A stretch of 6,828 nucleotides of DNA from JAQGJA01 sp965651535 (GTDB taxonomy: Bacteria; Pseudomonadota; Alphaproteobacteria; Micavibrionales; SZUA-601): NCBI GenBank assembly GCA_965651535.1, contig CBFGSX010000076.1, forward strand, positions 1 to 6,828, given 5' to 3'. Numbering within the stretch: the stretch's first letter is position 1; the number at the start of each line of letters is the position of its first letter. The position numbers and the translations under genes were made by a program. A model generated the notes under the pieces. It did no database searches, had not been told where the DNA came from, and saw only the letters and a list, made by a program, of their open reading frames with translations. Below, piece by piece: positions 1 through 6,423 of this stretch.

Positions 1-1
1 C

Positions 2-286
2 GCCGAAAATGAATTGCCGCGCGCGGTGGAAACGCCCGTCACCGCCGCGTCCAAGGATTCCTGCGTTTTTGCGCTGACCGTTGCGCTCGTTCTGGCGGGC
101 GCGCATCTCGACCCGCTTTTGCTGGCGGTCGTCGGCCTGCTGGCGTTTATGGATGTCATCTATCTGGCGGAGACCGCGCCGATCTCGGCCAAGGCCGCCC
201 GCCGCATGGACGGCTTGCGCCATTGGGGCTATGCGCTGCTCAACGGCGCGTTGCTGCTGCCGCTTGTGCTGAAATTTTTGATTTAG
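2..286 (+). CDS. 3' end of a small hydrophobic membrane protein (partial)
   Basis: The frame is open from the first complete codon at base 2 to the TAG at 284-286, so the gene most likely begins upstream of the window. The only candidate start inside is a TTG at 14 with no Shine-Dalgarno sequence before it, and I do not accept it. The visible 94 residues contain a hydrophobic stretch, probably two short membrane passes, from about 'CVFALTVALVLAG' through 'LLAVVGLLAFMDVIYLA'. A basic segment follows (AKAARRMDGLRHWG), then a third hydrophobic stretch at the C-terminus (LLNGALLLPLVLKFLI). This looks like an integral inner-membrane protein with two or three spans. I recognise no family motif and assign no function. 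It converges on the minus-strand rnpB region, separated by a palindromic repeat. Confidence 0.6.
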   Translation, partial: AENELPRAVETPVTAASKDSCVFALTVALVLAGAHLDPLLLAVVGLLAFMDVIYLAETAPISAKAARRMDGLRHWGYALLNGALLLPLVLKFLI

Positions 287-295
287 AAAAACCAC

Positions 296-366
296 TGTCA
301 TTCCGAGTGCAACGAGGAATCTCCTGTAAAAAGTCGGGAGATCCCTCGGCTTCGCTCGGGATGACA
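296..366. repeat. Palindromic intergenic repeat, 'TGTCATCCCGAGCGAAG' type
   Basis: Two arms of about 30 bases (296-324 and 337-366) are imperfect inverted copies. Both outer ends read TGTCAT, and the inner cores are CCGAG-N6-GAGG on the left and CCCTCGG-CTTCGCTCGGG on the right, with a short A-rich loop between them. About five positions and one indel differ between the arms. On the minus strand the hairpin lies downstream of rnpB and is followed by GTGG and five Ts, so it could also help to end rnpB transcription. Elements with this core are widespread as dispersed intergenic repeats in proteobacteria. A related core is translated inside the deacetylase gene at 1641-1666. Confidence 0.8.
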
Positions 367-380
367 AAAAGAAAAAAAAT
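367..380 (-). terminator. T-rich tract at the 3' end of rnpB
   Basis: On the minus strand the P1 helix of rnpB is followed at once by A, eight Ts, C and five Ts. No stable local hairpin sits immediately before the T tract. Termination would have to rely on the folded 3' domain of the RNA, or on the palindrome at 296-366 just beyond. The assignment rests on position and base composition only. Confidence 0.4.
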
Positions 381-741
381 GCCAGACAATCTATAAGCCG
401 GGTTCTGTCCCCTTTGCAGGGGGGCGATCATTCATCTGGACACATCGTTGCCGATATGTTCATGCAACCTACCCGCGGAGCTCGCCGAAAAGGCGCTCAG
501 GCACTCCGCCTATTTGGTCTTGCTCCCGATGGGGTTTACCATGCCCGGGGCCGTTACCGTCCCGGCGGTGCGCTCTTACCGCACCTTTTCACCCTTGCTC
601 TTGGATAAAGAGCGGTTTGTTTTCTGTGGCACTATCCCTGGGGTCGCCCCCGCCGGCCGTTAACCGGCATCGTCTTTTCGTGGAGCCCGGACTTTCCTCG
701 AAAGGGTTATTACCCCCTCCGCGATCGCCCGATCGTCTGGC
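381..741 (-). ncRNA. rnpB: RNase P RNA, bacterial type A
   Basis: This is the catalytic RNA of ribonuclease P, which removes 5' leaders from tRNA precursors in complex with the RnpA protein. The universally conserved 5' element is present on the minus strand as GAGGAAAGTCCGGGCTCC (699-682), and its P4 partner near the 3' end as ACAGAACCCGGCTTAT (408-393). The ends are set by P1: GCCAGACGATC (741-731) pairs over 11 bp, including one G-U pair, with GATTGTCTGGC (391-381). Other recognisable blocks are AGGGTGAAAAGGTGCGGTAA with the P10-P12 region near 595-560, and the CCCATCGGGAGCAAGACCAA block near 535-510. At 361 nt the length is usual for type A. It lies ten bases after the stop codon of the deacetylase gene in the same orientation and appears to have its own promoter. 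Short open frames across it are not genes. Confidence 0.97.
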
Positions 742-778
742 AGGGGCGATATTACTCGCTTTGAGACGATTCAGGCAA
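742..778 (-). promoter_or_regulatory. Candidate sigma-70 promoter of rnpB
   Basis: On the minus strand TTGCCT (778-773, four of six matches to the -35 consensus) is followed by an 18-base spacer and TAATAT (754-749, four of six matches to the -10 box). Seven bases later comes G741, the first base of the P1 helix and a natural +1 purine. The promoter lies within the last codons of the deacetylase gene, and the -10 box contains that gene's TAA stop (754-752). The fit between predicted start and mature RNA end is the main support, since each box alone is weak. Read-through from the upstream operon with processing is the alternative. Confidence 0.5.
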
Positions 779-2011
779 GGATTCCGTTGTTTCAACAACC
801 GATTCAACGGGTTGAGACGGTGCAGGCGCCGCCCGCACTACCGGAATCTCCTCGCTTGCCAGCGCCGTGAGCGGGGCCAGCACAATACCCTTGCCCTCGA
901 GGCTTTCGATCCACGGTTTCAATTGTTCGAAGGTCACCGGATAGGGCATCGCCACGCCGATCGCCTGACCGCGCTCTTTGGCGATCTCCTCGAGCTTGGT
1001 CAGCTGTTCTTGTATCGCGCCGCGCGAAGCCGCCGCGTCGATCCACAGATCGGTGCGCACGAACGGCACCTTGCCCAGACGCGACAGAGGCGCAATCAGG
1101 CTGTCCTTGTTCAACGTATTGTCGACGATCATCAGCCCGTCCTCGCGCAGCACATCCAGCACCGGCACCATCTTGTCCTCGACCTGCACGAATTTTTCGC
1201 CCATGGACGGCATCACCGCGACGAAACCGTCCGCGCGCGACAAGGCCCAGCGCAGGCGCGAGACATTGTCCTTGTCGGGCAGGCTTGTCAGCAGCGTGTT
1301 GGGGCCGGGATCGTTTTGCGGATAGTTTTCCGGCTCCATCGGCACGGTCAGCAGCAATTCATGCCCCGCCGCGCGCGCCTTGATCGTCCAGCCGTCGACA
1401 TCCGGCGCCAGCGACGAAAAGGCCAGCGTCACCTCGCCCGGCAATTCCTGCACCGCGGCCTCGGTCGCGTTGCCCGAAAAGCCCAGATCGGTGATGACAA
1501 GCCCGATGCGCGGGCGCGCGTCGGATTGATCGAAGGGACGCGCAAAACGCTGCCATTTCGGGCGCGGCCCCGCAAGCACGGCCGCTGCGGCGGGTTTTGC
1601 CTCTTCGACACTGTTCACCGTGACGGCGGGTTCATCCATTGAATCCCCGAGCGAAGTCGAGGGGTCTTCTTCAGAAGATGGAGGCTCATCGGCGGCGCTC
1701 GGGACTTCGGGTTCCTTTTCCGGTTCCGTTTTTTCCTCGGGCGTCGTCTCTTCGGCCTTTTCCTCGGGCGGCATTTCCGGTTCCGGCGGTTCGACCGGAG
1801 TGGCGCGCATCTCATCCGTCCACGAGGACGGCATTTCGGCCTTTTCCGGCACAAGCGATACGGTGGCGCTGGGCGTCGCTTCGATGCGTTTTTGCGTCGT
1901 TGCCTCGCCGTTGAAAGCCAGCCACCCGAACAACGCCAGCATCAGCGCGGCATAGACAAGCGCCCCCGCGAACAATGCGATCCGAAACTGTTTGGGCGAC
2001 ATCTCCCCCAT
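752..2011 (-). CDS. Divergent polysaccharide deacetylase family protein (YibQ-like), membrane-anchored
   Basis: The 419-residue protein has a short cytoplasmic N-terminus, one membrane anchor (about 9-33), a long acidic Pro/Glu-rich linker (about 36-140) and a C-terminal domain (about 165-385) of the divergent polysaccharide deacetylase family (Pfam Polysacc_deac_2). Recognisable segments are PRIGLVITDLG at 166-176, then LPGEVTLAF, AGHELLLTVPMEP, a DPGPNTLLT block and GFVAVMPSMGEKF. The family usually has an acidic pair where this protein has Thr-Asp (173-174), a variation I believe is common in alphaproteobacterial members, so catalytic activity is uncertain. The domain should face the periplasm and act on the cell wall or an envelope glycan, with unknown substrate. 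The start at 2011 has an AAGGGAAG ribosome site; the next ATG (2002) has none at proper spacing. It lies 12 bases after ctpA. The C-terminal tail (about 390-419) is low complexity, Ser/Glu-rich. Residues 116-122 (DPSTSLG) are encoded by a repeat-derived segment. Confidence 0.88.
   Translation of the reverse strand: MGEMSPKQFRIALFAGALVYAALMLALFGWLAFNGEATTQKRIEATPSATVSLVPEKAEMPSSWTDEMRATPVEPPEPEMPPEEKAEETTPEEKTEPEKEPEVPSAADEPPSSEEDPSTSLGDSMDEPAVTVNSVEEAKPAAAAVLAGPRPKWQRFARPFDQSDARPRIGLVITDLGFSGNATEAAVQELPGEVTLAFSSLAPDVDGWTIKARAAGHELLLTVPMEPENYPQNDPGPNTLLTSLPDKDNVSRLRWALSRADGFVAVMPSMGEKFVQVEDKMVPVLDVLREDGLMIVDNTLNKDSLIAPLSRLGKVPFVRTDLWIDAAASRGAIQEQLTKLEEIAKERGQAIGVAMPYPVTFEQLKPWIESLEGKGIVLAPLTALASEEIPVVRAAPAPSQPVESVVETTESLPESSQSE
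1641..1666. repeat. Repeat core translated in frame inside the deacetylase linker
   Basis: On the plus strand the core CCCGAGCGAAGTCGAGGG matches the intergenic repeat beside rnpB, whose right arm reads CCCGAGCGAAGCCGAGGG on the minus strand, at 17 of 18 positions. Similarity continues through the next bases (GTCTTC against ATCTCC). Read in the frame of the deacetylase gene it gives DPSTSLG (residues 116-122), the peptide typical of spurious translations of this repeat family. It sits in the disordered acidic linker, where an insertion would be tolerated. Only one arm is evident, so it is a solo half or a decayed copy. Confidence 0.65.
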
Positions 2012-2023
2012 CGCTTCCCTTTT

Positions 2024-3364
2024 TTACTTCCGGGCCGATTGGTTCGCCGTATAAAGCGAAATTCCACGGATCAGGTCAACCGCGCGCTGGAGCTGGTAGT
2101 CCTTGGCGTCGGCTTCGTTCTCCATTTCAGTCCGGGTCTTGGGTTTTTCGTTTTTCTTGTCTTCCGTCTTGGCGTTATCGTTCTTCAACGCGCCGCGCAG
2201 ATCGGCTTCCTTGGGAATGTATTTGGCAAGCTTGTCCTCAAGCTCCTCGAGCTTGGCAGGCTTTATCTCGATATCGGGGACGATGCCCTCGGCCTGAATG
2301 GAGCGGCCCGACGGCGTGTAATAACGTGCCGTCGTCAGACGCATCGCGCCGTGGCCCGGCAAGGCGATGACCGTCTGCACCGAGCCTTTGCCGAAAGATT
2401 TCGTCCCGACCACGATGGCGCGGTTGTGATCCTGAAGCGCGCCCGCGACAATCTCGGACGCCGAGGCCGAACCTTCGTTGATCAGCACCACAATCGGCAG
2501 CCCGTCGGCGATGTCGCCCGGCGCGGCGTTCACGCGCTTGGTCTCTTCCTCGTGGCGGCCGCGCGTCGAGACGATCTCACCCTGTTCGAGGAACGCGTCC
2601 GAAACATAGATTGCCTGATCCAGCAAGCCGCCCGGATTGTTGCGCATATCCAACACAAGGCCTTTGAGCTTGTCGCCCGCCTTGACCTTCAGTTCCTTGA
2701 CCGCCTTGTCCAGACGATCCTCGACCTGTTCGTTGAAGCTGGTGATGCGGATATAGCCGACATCCTCGCCCTGCAGACGCGAGCGAACCGATTGCACCTT
2801 GATGACGTCGCGCACGATCGTGACCTCGAACGGCTCGGAGCGGCTTGAACGCATGATCGTCAGGATAATCGGCGTGCCGACCTTGCCGCGCATCCGGTCA
2901 ACCGCGTCCGACAACGTCAAGCCCATCACCTCTTCGCCATCGAGCTTGATGATCAGGTCGCCCGGCTGGAGGCCGGCCTTGGCCGCCGGGGTTTCGTCGA
3001 TGGGCGAAACGACCTTGACCACGCCGCTTTCCATCGTCACCTCGATACCGAGGCCGCCGAATTCGCCCTTGGTCTGGACTTTCATATCGGCAAAGTTGGA
3101 CTCGTCGAGATAACTTGAATGCGGATCCAGCGCCATCAACATCCCGTTGAGCGCATTCTCGATCAGTTTTTTATCGGGCACTTCCTCGACATAGTTCTCA
3201 CGCACGCGCTCGAATACGTCGCCGAACAAATTCAGCACCTCATAGGTCTGCGCGTCGATCACCGCTTCTTTTTCATTTTTGGCCAGAGCCGATCCGGCGA
3301 AAGCCAAACCCGCTGCCGCGGCACCGATCAGGAGTAGAGCGAGAAGGCGCGGAAGACGTTTCAT
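2024..3364 (-). CDS. ctpA: C-terminal processing protease, S41 family (CtpA/Prc-like)
   Basis: This is a periplasmic serine protease that cleaves proteins near their C-termini, typically acting on envelope proteins and peptidoglycan hydrolases. The 446 residues begin with a signal peptide (MKRLPRLLALLLIGAAAAGL and onward, likely cut after ALA at 26-28). An N-terminal helical region ends in LDPHSSYLD (79-87), a PDZ domain spans about 100-185 (GEFGGLGIEV; GLQPGDLIIKLDGEEV), and the S41 domain spans about 190-370. The catalytic dyad is visible: Ser301 in GSASASE and Lys326 in SFGKGSVQ, at the 25-residue spacing known from Prc and plant CtpA. The C-terminal tail (about 375-446) is highly charged and probably helical. 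AAAGGA lies eight or nine bases before the ATG. It lies 15 bases after envC and 12 before the deacetylase gene. Pairing with EnvC suggests a role in controlling cell-wall cleavage during division; the actual substrates cannot be read from sequence. Confidence 0.95.
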   Translation of the reverse strand: MKRLPRLLALLLIGAAAAGLAFAGSALAKNEKEAVIDAQTYEVLNLFGDVFERVRENYVEEVPDKKLIENALNGMLMALDPHSSYLDESNFADMKVQTKGEFGGLGIEVTMESGVVKVVSPIDETPAAKAGLQPGDLIIKLDGEEVMGLTLSDAVDRMRGKVGTPIILTIMRSSRSEPFEVTIVRDVIKVQSVRSRLQGEDVGYIRITSFNEQVEDRLDKAVKELKVKAGDKLKGLVLDMRNNPGGLLDQAIYVSDAFLEQGEIVSTRGRHEEETKRVNAAPGDIADGLPIVVLINEGSASASEIVAGALQDHNRAIVVGTKSFGKGSVQTVIALPGHGAMRLTTARYYTPSGRSIQAEGIVPDIEIKPAKLEELEDKLAKYIPKEADLRGALKNDNAKTEDKKNEKPKTRTEMENEADAKDYQLQRAVDLIRGISLYTANQSARK

Positions 3365-3379
3365 AATCAGTTCCTTTTT

Positions 3380-4591
3380 TTAATTTTTGGCGCGACGGGG
3401 ATCCACGGGTTTTCCGCGCTGGCGTCGCTCATAATATAAACTGGCCGTGCGGGTGCTGTCACCAGACAATTTTCCTTCCAGCCTGCCGAGCGGCTCGCCC
3501 GCCGAAACACGCTCGCCGATACGCGTATAAAGCTCGTCCAGCCCGCCCAGCAGCGAATGCTCGCCATTGTCGTGCTGGAGGATCACCAAAAGCCTGTATT
3601 GGCGGAAAGGCCCGGCGAATTTGACCGTTCCGGCATGAGGCGCCACCACCACCGCGCCGTCGGAAGCGCGAATCCGCAAGCCCTGACTGGTGCCGCCGCC
3701 TTCGAGACGATCGCCGTAGCCCGTCTCGACGACGCCAACCACGGGCATTTGCCCGCCGCTGCGCCCGAACCAGGAAAACAGAGAGTCCTTGACAGAATCC
3801 GGCTTTTCTTTTCCGCCGAGTCCCGTGACCAGATCGCGCAGGCTTCCGGCTTCGCGCGCCAGCGCTGCGGCACGTCTGGCAGCAGATTCATGCGCGCGAC
3901 CGGCTTTTTTCAACAAGGCCATGCGTTCCTTGACCGCCTTTTCCAGCGCGGCGCGATCGCCGTCAAGCCTCTCTTTTTCTCTCCGGAGTTTTTCCGCCTG
4001 TTGCGTTTGCGCCTCGCGCAGCACGGCAAGCCGATCCAAAGTCTCGCGTACCTGCTGCGCGCGCGCGGACAGCTCGGGCAGAACCTCCTGCAACAGCGTA
4101 TAGGAACGCGCCGTATCGATCGGCGCCGAGGGCCGCGCCAGCAAGGCCTGCGGCGGCAAGCGATCAAGGCGCTGCAACGCCACGATCATCCGCGCCAGCG
4201 AACGCCTCTGTTTTTTCAAATCGGCATCGGCCTTGCCGATTTCGGCATCGGTGGTTGCCTGCTTTTCCTGCAACGCCAGCAAGGCGCGCTCGCGCGCCTG
4301 CACCTCGCGCGTCACCGTCACCAGCTCGCGGCGCAGGGAATCCAGCCTGCGCCGGGCATCCTTTTCCTCGGCAGCGGTTTTTCTGACCTGGGTTTGCGCC
4401 GCGTCGAGATCGCCCTTATCCGTCGCCAGCGCCGGAGCAGAAAGAAAAAGTAAAACGACGGCCAGAAAAATTCCCCCTCTCCCTGAACGCTTTGCGTTCA
4501 GACCTCTCCCGCAAGGGGAGAGGTATTTCTTTGGCTCCCTCTCCCCTTGAGGGAGAGGGTTGGGGTGAGGGGAATTCCAATTCAACCGCAT
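3380..4591 (-). CDS. envC: EnvC-like murein hydrolase activator, with repeat-extended signal peptide
   Basis: EnvC proteins are periplasmic activators of the amidases that split septal peptidoglycan. The 403-residue product has a signal-peptide core (FLAVVLLFLSAPALA, 42-56), a long coiled coil (about 60-245, rich in Arg/Glu/Ala/Leu, interrupted near 'RLPPQALLARP') and a C-terminal LytM/M23 fold (about 270-398: VVVAPHAGTVKFAG, LQHDNGEHSLL, SLYYERRQRGKPVDP). The zinc-ligand motifs of active M23 enzymes are lost: the HxGxD region reads SQGLRIRASDG and the HLHFE region reads SLYYE (384-388). Like E. coli EnvC it should be a non-catalytic activator. The ATG at 4591 overlaps the sufE TGA by one base (TGATG), with AGAGG five bases upstream, implying translational coupling. 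A GTG one codon earlier is less likely. Residues 6-41 are encoded by a 108-bp palindromic repeat inserted in frame before the hydrophobic core, giving a signal peptide with an unusually long, basic n-region. It lies 15 bases before ctpA. Confidence 0.9.
   Translation of the reverse strand: MRLNWNSPHPNPLPQGEREPKKYLSPCGRGLNAKRSGRGGIFLAVVLLFLSAPALATDKGDLDAAQTQVRKTAAEEKDARRRLDSLRRELVTVTREVQARERALLALQEKQATTDAEIGKADADLKKQRRSLARMIVALQRLDRLPPQALLARPSAPIDTARSYTLLQEVLPELSARAQQVRETLDRLAVLREAQTQQAEKLRREKERLDGDRAALEKAVKERMALLKKAGRAHESAARRAAALAREAGSLRDLVTGLGGKEKPDSVKDSLFSWFGRSGGQMPVVGVVETGYGDRLEGGGTSQGLRIRASDGAVVVAPHAGTVKFAGPFRQYRLLVILQHDNGEHSLLGGLDELYTRIGERVSAGEPLGRLEGKLSGDSTRTASLYYERRQRGKPVDPRRAKN
4469..4576. 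repeat. 108-bp palindromic element inserted in frame in envC
   Basis: The element is bounded by inverted AATTCCCC (4469-4476) and GGGGAATT (4569-4576). Inside are three hairpins: TGAACGC-TTT-GCGTTCA (4484-4500), CCTCTCCC-GCAA-GGGGAGAGG (4503-4523), and CCCTCTCCC-CTTGA-GGGAGAGGG (4537-4559), followed by TTGGGGTGAGGGG. This belongs to the widely dispersed CTCCCC/TGAGGG repeat type, whose spurious translation gives SPHPNPLPQGER. Here that peptide is at residues 7-18 of EnvC. The length is exactly 36 codons and in phase, so the gene's reading frame is preserved. Confidence 0.85.
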
Positions 4592-4995
4592 CACAACCTC
4601 TTGATCCTCGCGACGAGCGCGAAAAATCCGTTGCGGCGGTTGGGGCTGAGATGTTCCGACAATCCCAGCTCGGTAAAAAATTTTTCCATGTCGAATGCGG
4701 CAACTTCTTCGCGCGACTTCCCGCCATAGACGATTTTCAAAATGGCGATCAGCCCGCGCACGATATGGCTGTCGCTGTCGGCGATGAAATCGACGCTTCC
4801 GGGCGCAGAATCGGACGGCAGCAGCCAGACCTGGGAGACGCAGCCTTGCACCTTGTTCGCTTCGATTTTGCCGGATTCCGGAAAAGGAGGTAATTGCTTC
4901 CCTAAATCAAGCACATAGGCATAGCGCGCCTCCCAGTCGCCCAAGAGCTTGAAATTATCGGCCAATTCCGCCGCGGAAAGCGTTTTCAAATCCAT
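4591..4995 (-). CDS. sufE: SufE family cysteine desulfuration protein
   Basis: SufE accepts persulfide sulfur from the cysteine desulfurase SufS and hands it to the SUF scaffold for iron-sulfur cluster assembly in the cytoplasm. The 134-residue product is close to the usual length of about 140. The sulfur-carrying cysteine is Cys52 in VQGCVSQVWL, matching Cys51 of E. coli SufE. Further family signatures are the N-terminal FKLLGDWEARYAYVLDLGKQ, the GLIAILKIVYGGKS segment, and LSPNRRNGF near the C-terminus. I chose the ATG at 4995 because it starts at MDLKTLSAAEL, where the family begins; the open frame upstream to 5097 would only add an unrelated leader across the divergent promoter region. 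Its Shine-Dalgarno is weak (AGG nine bases before the ATG). The TGA overlaps the envC ATG, so it is the first gene of the envC-ctpA cluster here. No suf genes are visible in the window. Confidence 0.93.
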   Translation of the reverse strand: MDLKTLSAAELADNFKLLGDWEARYAYVLDLGKQLPPFPESGKIEANKVQGCVSQVWLLPSDSAPGSVDFIADSDSHIVRGLIAILKIVYGGKSREEVAAFDMEKFFTELGLSEHLSPNRRNGFFALVARIKRL

Positions 4996-5099
4996 GGCGC
5001 ACAGCCTAGCGCAACTGGAAGTATTCGTTAATCCCCCCTTTACCAGAAGTGATGTTTCATTAAAGATAGGAAGACCCTTAGAAGAAACCCGAGTCAAAG
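4996..5099. promoter_or_regulatory. Divergent intergenic region between sufE and clpX
   Basis: These 104 bases must carry promoters for both directions. For clpX a weak candidate is TTTACC (5039-5044), a 17-base spacer and AAAGAT (5062-5067). For sufE the best minus-strand match is TTAACG, 17 bases and TAGGCT, which would leave a leader of only a few bases. Neither is convincing. TTAA-N7-TTTA at 5028-5042 is one mismatch from the CtrA consensus TTAA-N7-TTAA. clpX has only a weak ribosome site (GAG six bases before the ATG). Confidence 0.4.
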
Positions 5100-6392
5100 A
5101 TGTCCAAAACCGGTTCCGAAGACGAAAAAAACACCCTCTACTGCTCCTTCTGCGGCAAGAGCCAGCACGAAGTGCGCAAGCTGATTGCGGGCCCGAACGT
5201 CTTTATCTGCAATGAATGCGTCGAGCTGTGCGAGGACATCATCCGCGAGGAAGACCGCTCGGAGATGATCAAGTCCGGCGACGGCATCCCGTCCCCGCGC
5301 GAGATCAATACCTTCCTCGGCGATTACGTCATCGGTCAGGAACGCGCCAAGCGCATTCTGTCGGTCGCCGTGCACAACCACTACAAGCGCGTCGAGCACA
5401 TGAACAGCGGCAAGACGGATATCGAGCTGGCCAAATCCAACATTCTGCTGATCGGCCCGACCGGTTCGGGCAAGACGTTGCTCGCGCAGACCATCGCCCG
5501 AATCTTGGATGTGCCCTTCACCATGGCCGACGCCACGACGCTGACCGAGGCCGGTTATGTCGGCGAGGATGTCGAGAACATTGTTTTGAAATTGCTCCAG
5601 GCCTGCGACTATAATGTCGAGGCGGCGCAAAAAGGCATCGTCTATATCGACGAGATCGACAAGATTTCCCGCAAATCCGACAACCCGTCCATCACCCGTG
5701 ACGTATCGGGCGAAGGCGTGCAACAGGCGCTTTTGAAACTGATGGAAGGCACGGTCGCCTCCGTCCCCCCGCAAGGCGGGCGCAAGCATCCGCAACAGGA
5801 ATTTCTGCAAGTGGACACGACGAATATCCTGTTCATCTGCGGCGGCGCGTTCTCGGGCCTCGACAAAATCATCGCCGACCGTAAAAAAGGCTCCACCTCG
5901 ATCGGCTTCGGCGCCTCGGTCATGGATGCCGACAACCGCAAAGTCGGCGAGATGTTCGCCGACGTGCAACCCGAAGATTTGATCAAGTTCGGCATGATCC
6001 CGGAATTTATCGGCCGTACGCCCGTCATCGCCTCGCTCGAGGATTTGGACGAAGCGGCGCTGATCAGCATCCTGACCGAGCCGAAAAACGCGCTGGTCAA
6101 GCAATACCAGACGCTGTTCGGCATGGACGGCTCCGAGCTGGAATTTACGCCCGACGCGCTCAAGGCCATCGCGCAACAGGCGATGAAACGCAATACCGGC
6201 GCGCGCGGCTTGCGCTCGATCATGGAAAACCTGCTGCTGGCGACGATGTTCGAATTGCCCGATCACAAGGATCTGGAAAAAGTCGTCGTCACCGAAGACG
6301 TCGTCGAGGGCAAGACCACCCCGACTTTCGTCCATGCCGGCGAAGGCGGCAAGAAGAAGAAAACCGCCACCAAGGAAAAGCCGGCTTCATAG
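5100..6392 (+). CDS. clpX: ATP-dependent Clp protease ATP-binding subunit ClpX
   Basis: ClpX is the hexameric AAA+ unfoldase that recognises tagged substrates and threads them into the ClpP peptidase. The 430 residues show the full set of family motifs. The zinc-binding domain has Cys15, Cys18, Cys37 and Cys40 (CSFC and CNEC). Walker A is GPTGSGKT (119-126), the GYVG pore loop 152-155, and Walker B VYIDEIDK (181-188). A second pore loop lies near RDVSGEGVQQ (200-209), the RKH loop is at 228-230, and the ClpP-docking IGF loop at 268-270. Sensor 2 is GAR with Arg369. The C-terminus ends in a lysine-rich tail (GGKKKKTATKEKPAS) of the kind that varies between species. The ATG at 5100 starts where alphaproteobacterial ClpX proteins begin. 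clpP is often upstream of clpX and lon downstream, but here sufE is divergent on one side and a repeat element plus a separate transcription unit lie on the other, so clpX is probably transcribed alone. Confidence 0.98.
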   Translation: MSKTGSEDEKNTLYCSFCGKSQHEVRKLIAGPNVFICNECVELCEDIIREEDRSEMIKSGDGIPSPREINTFLGDYVIGQERAKRILSVAVHNHYKRVEHMNSGKTDIELAKSNILLIGPTGSGKTLLAQTIARILDVPFTMADATTLTEAGYVGEDVENIVLKLLQACDYNVEAAQKGIVYIDEIDKISRKSDNPSITRDVSGEGVQQALLKLMEGTVASVPPQGGRKHPQQEFLQVDTTNILFICGGAFSGLDKIIADRKKGSTSIGFGASVMDADNRKVGEMFADVQPEDLIKFGMIPEFIGRTPVIASLEDLDEAALISILTEPKNALVKQYQTLFGMDGSELEFTPDALKAIAQQAMKRNTGARGLRSIMENLLLATMFELPDHKDLEKVVVTEDVVEGKTTPTFVHAGEGGKKKKTATKEKPAS

Positions 6393-6423
6393 GCGGACGT
6401 CATGGCGGCGCGTGCTGCAACGT

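Noticed and set aside
14..16. TTG start for the first gene
   Set aside because: The frame is open to the window edge, and no ribosome site precedes the TTG; the gene is more likely truncated by the window.
617..1642. Long plus-strand open frame opposite rnpB and the deacetylase gene
   Set aside because: Arg/His/Gln-rich composition without domains; it is antisense to a clearly recognised protein family and crosses rnpB. Typical of a GC-rich antisense shadow.
1892..2848. Long plus-strand open frame opposite ctpA
   Set aside because: Antisense to an S41 protease with all catalytic motifs intact; no recognisable domain or ribosome site.
3557..4453. 298-codon plus-strand open frame opposite envC
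   Set aside because: Arg/Gln-rich antisense shadow of the EnvC coiled coil; no start signals or domain.
4592..4594. GTG start for envC one codon before the ATG
   Set aside because: The ATG at 4591 has better spacing from AGAGG and makes the classical TGATG overlap with the sufE stop.
4996..5097. N-terminal extension of SufE from a TTG at 5097
   Set aside because: The family begins at MDLKTL; the extra 34 codons match nothing and would cover the divergent promoter region up to clpX.
5094..6335. 413-codon minus-strand open frame opposite clpX
   Set aside because: Antisense to a complete clpX; Asp/Arg/Gly/Val-rich reverse-complement composition and no domain. Its length reflects codon bias on the clpX strand.
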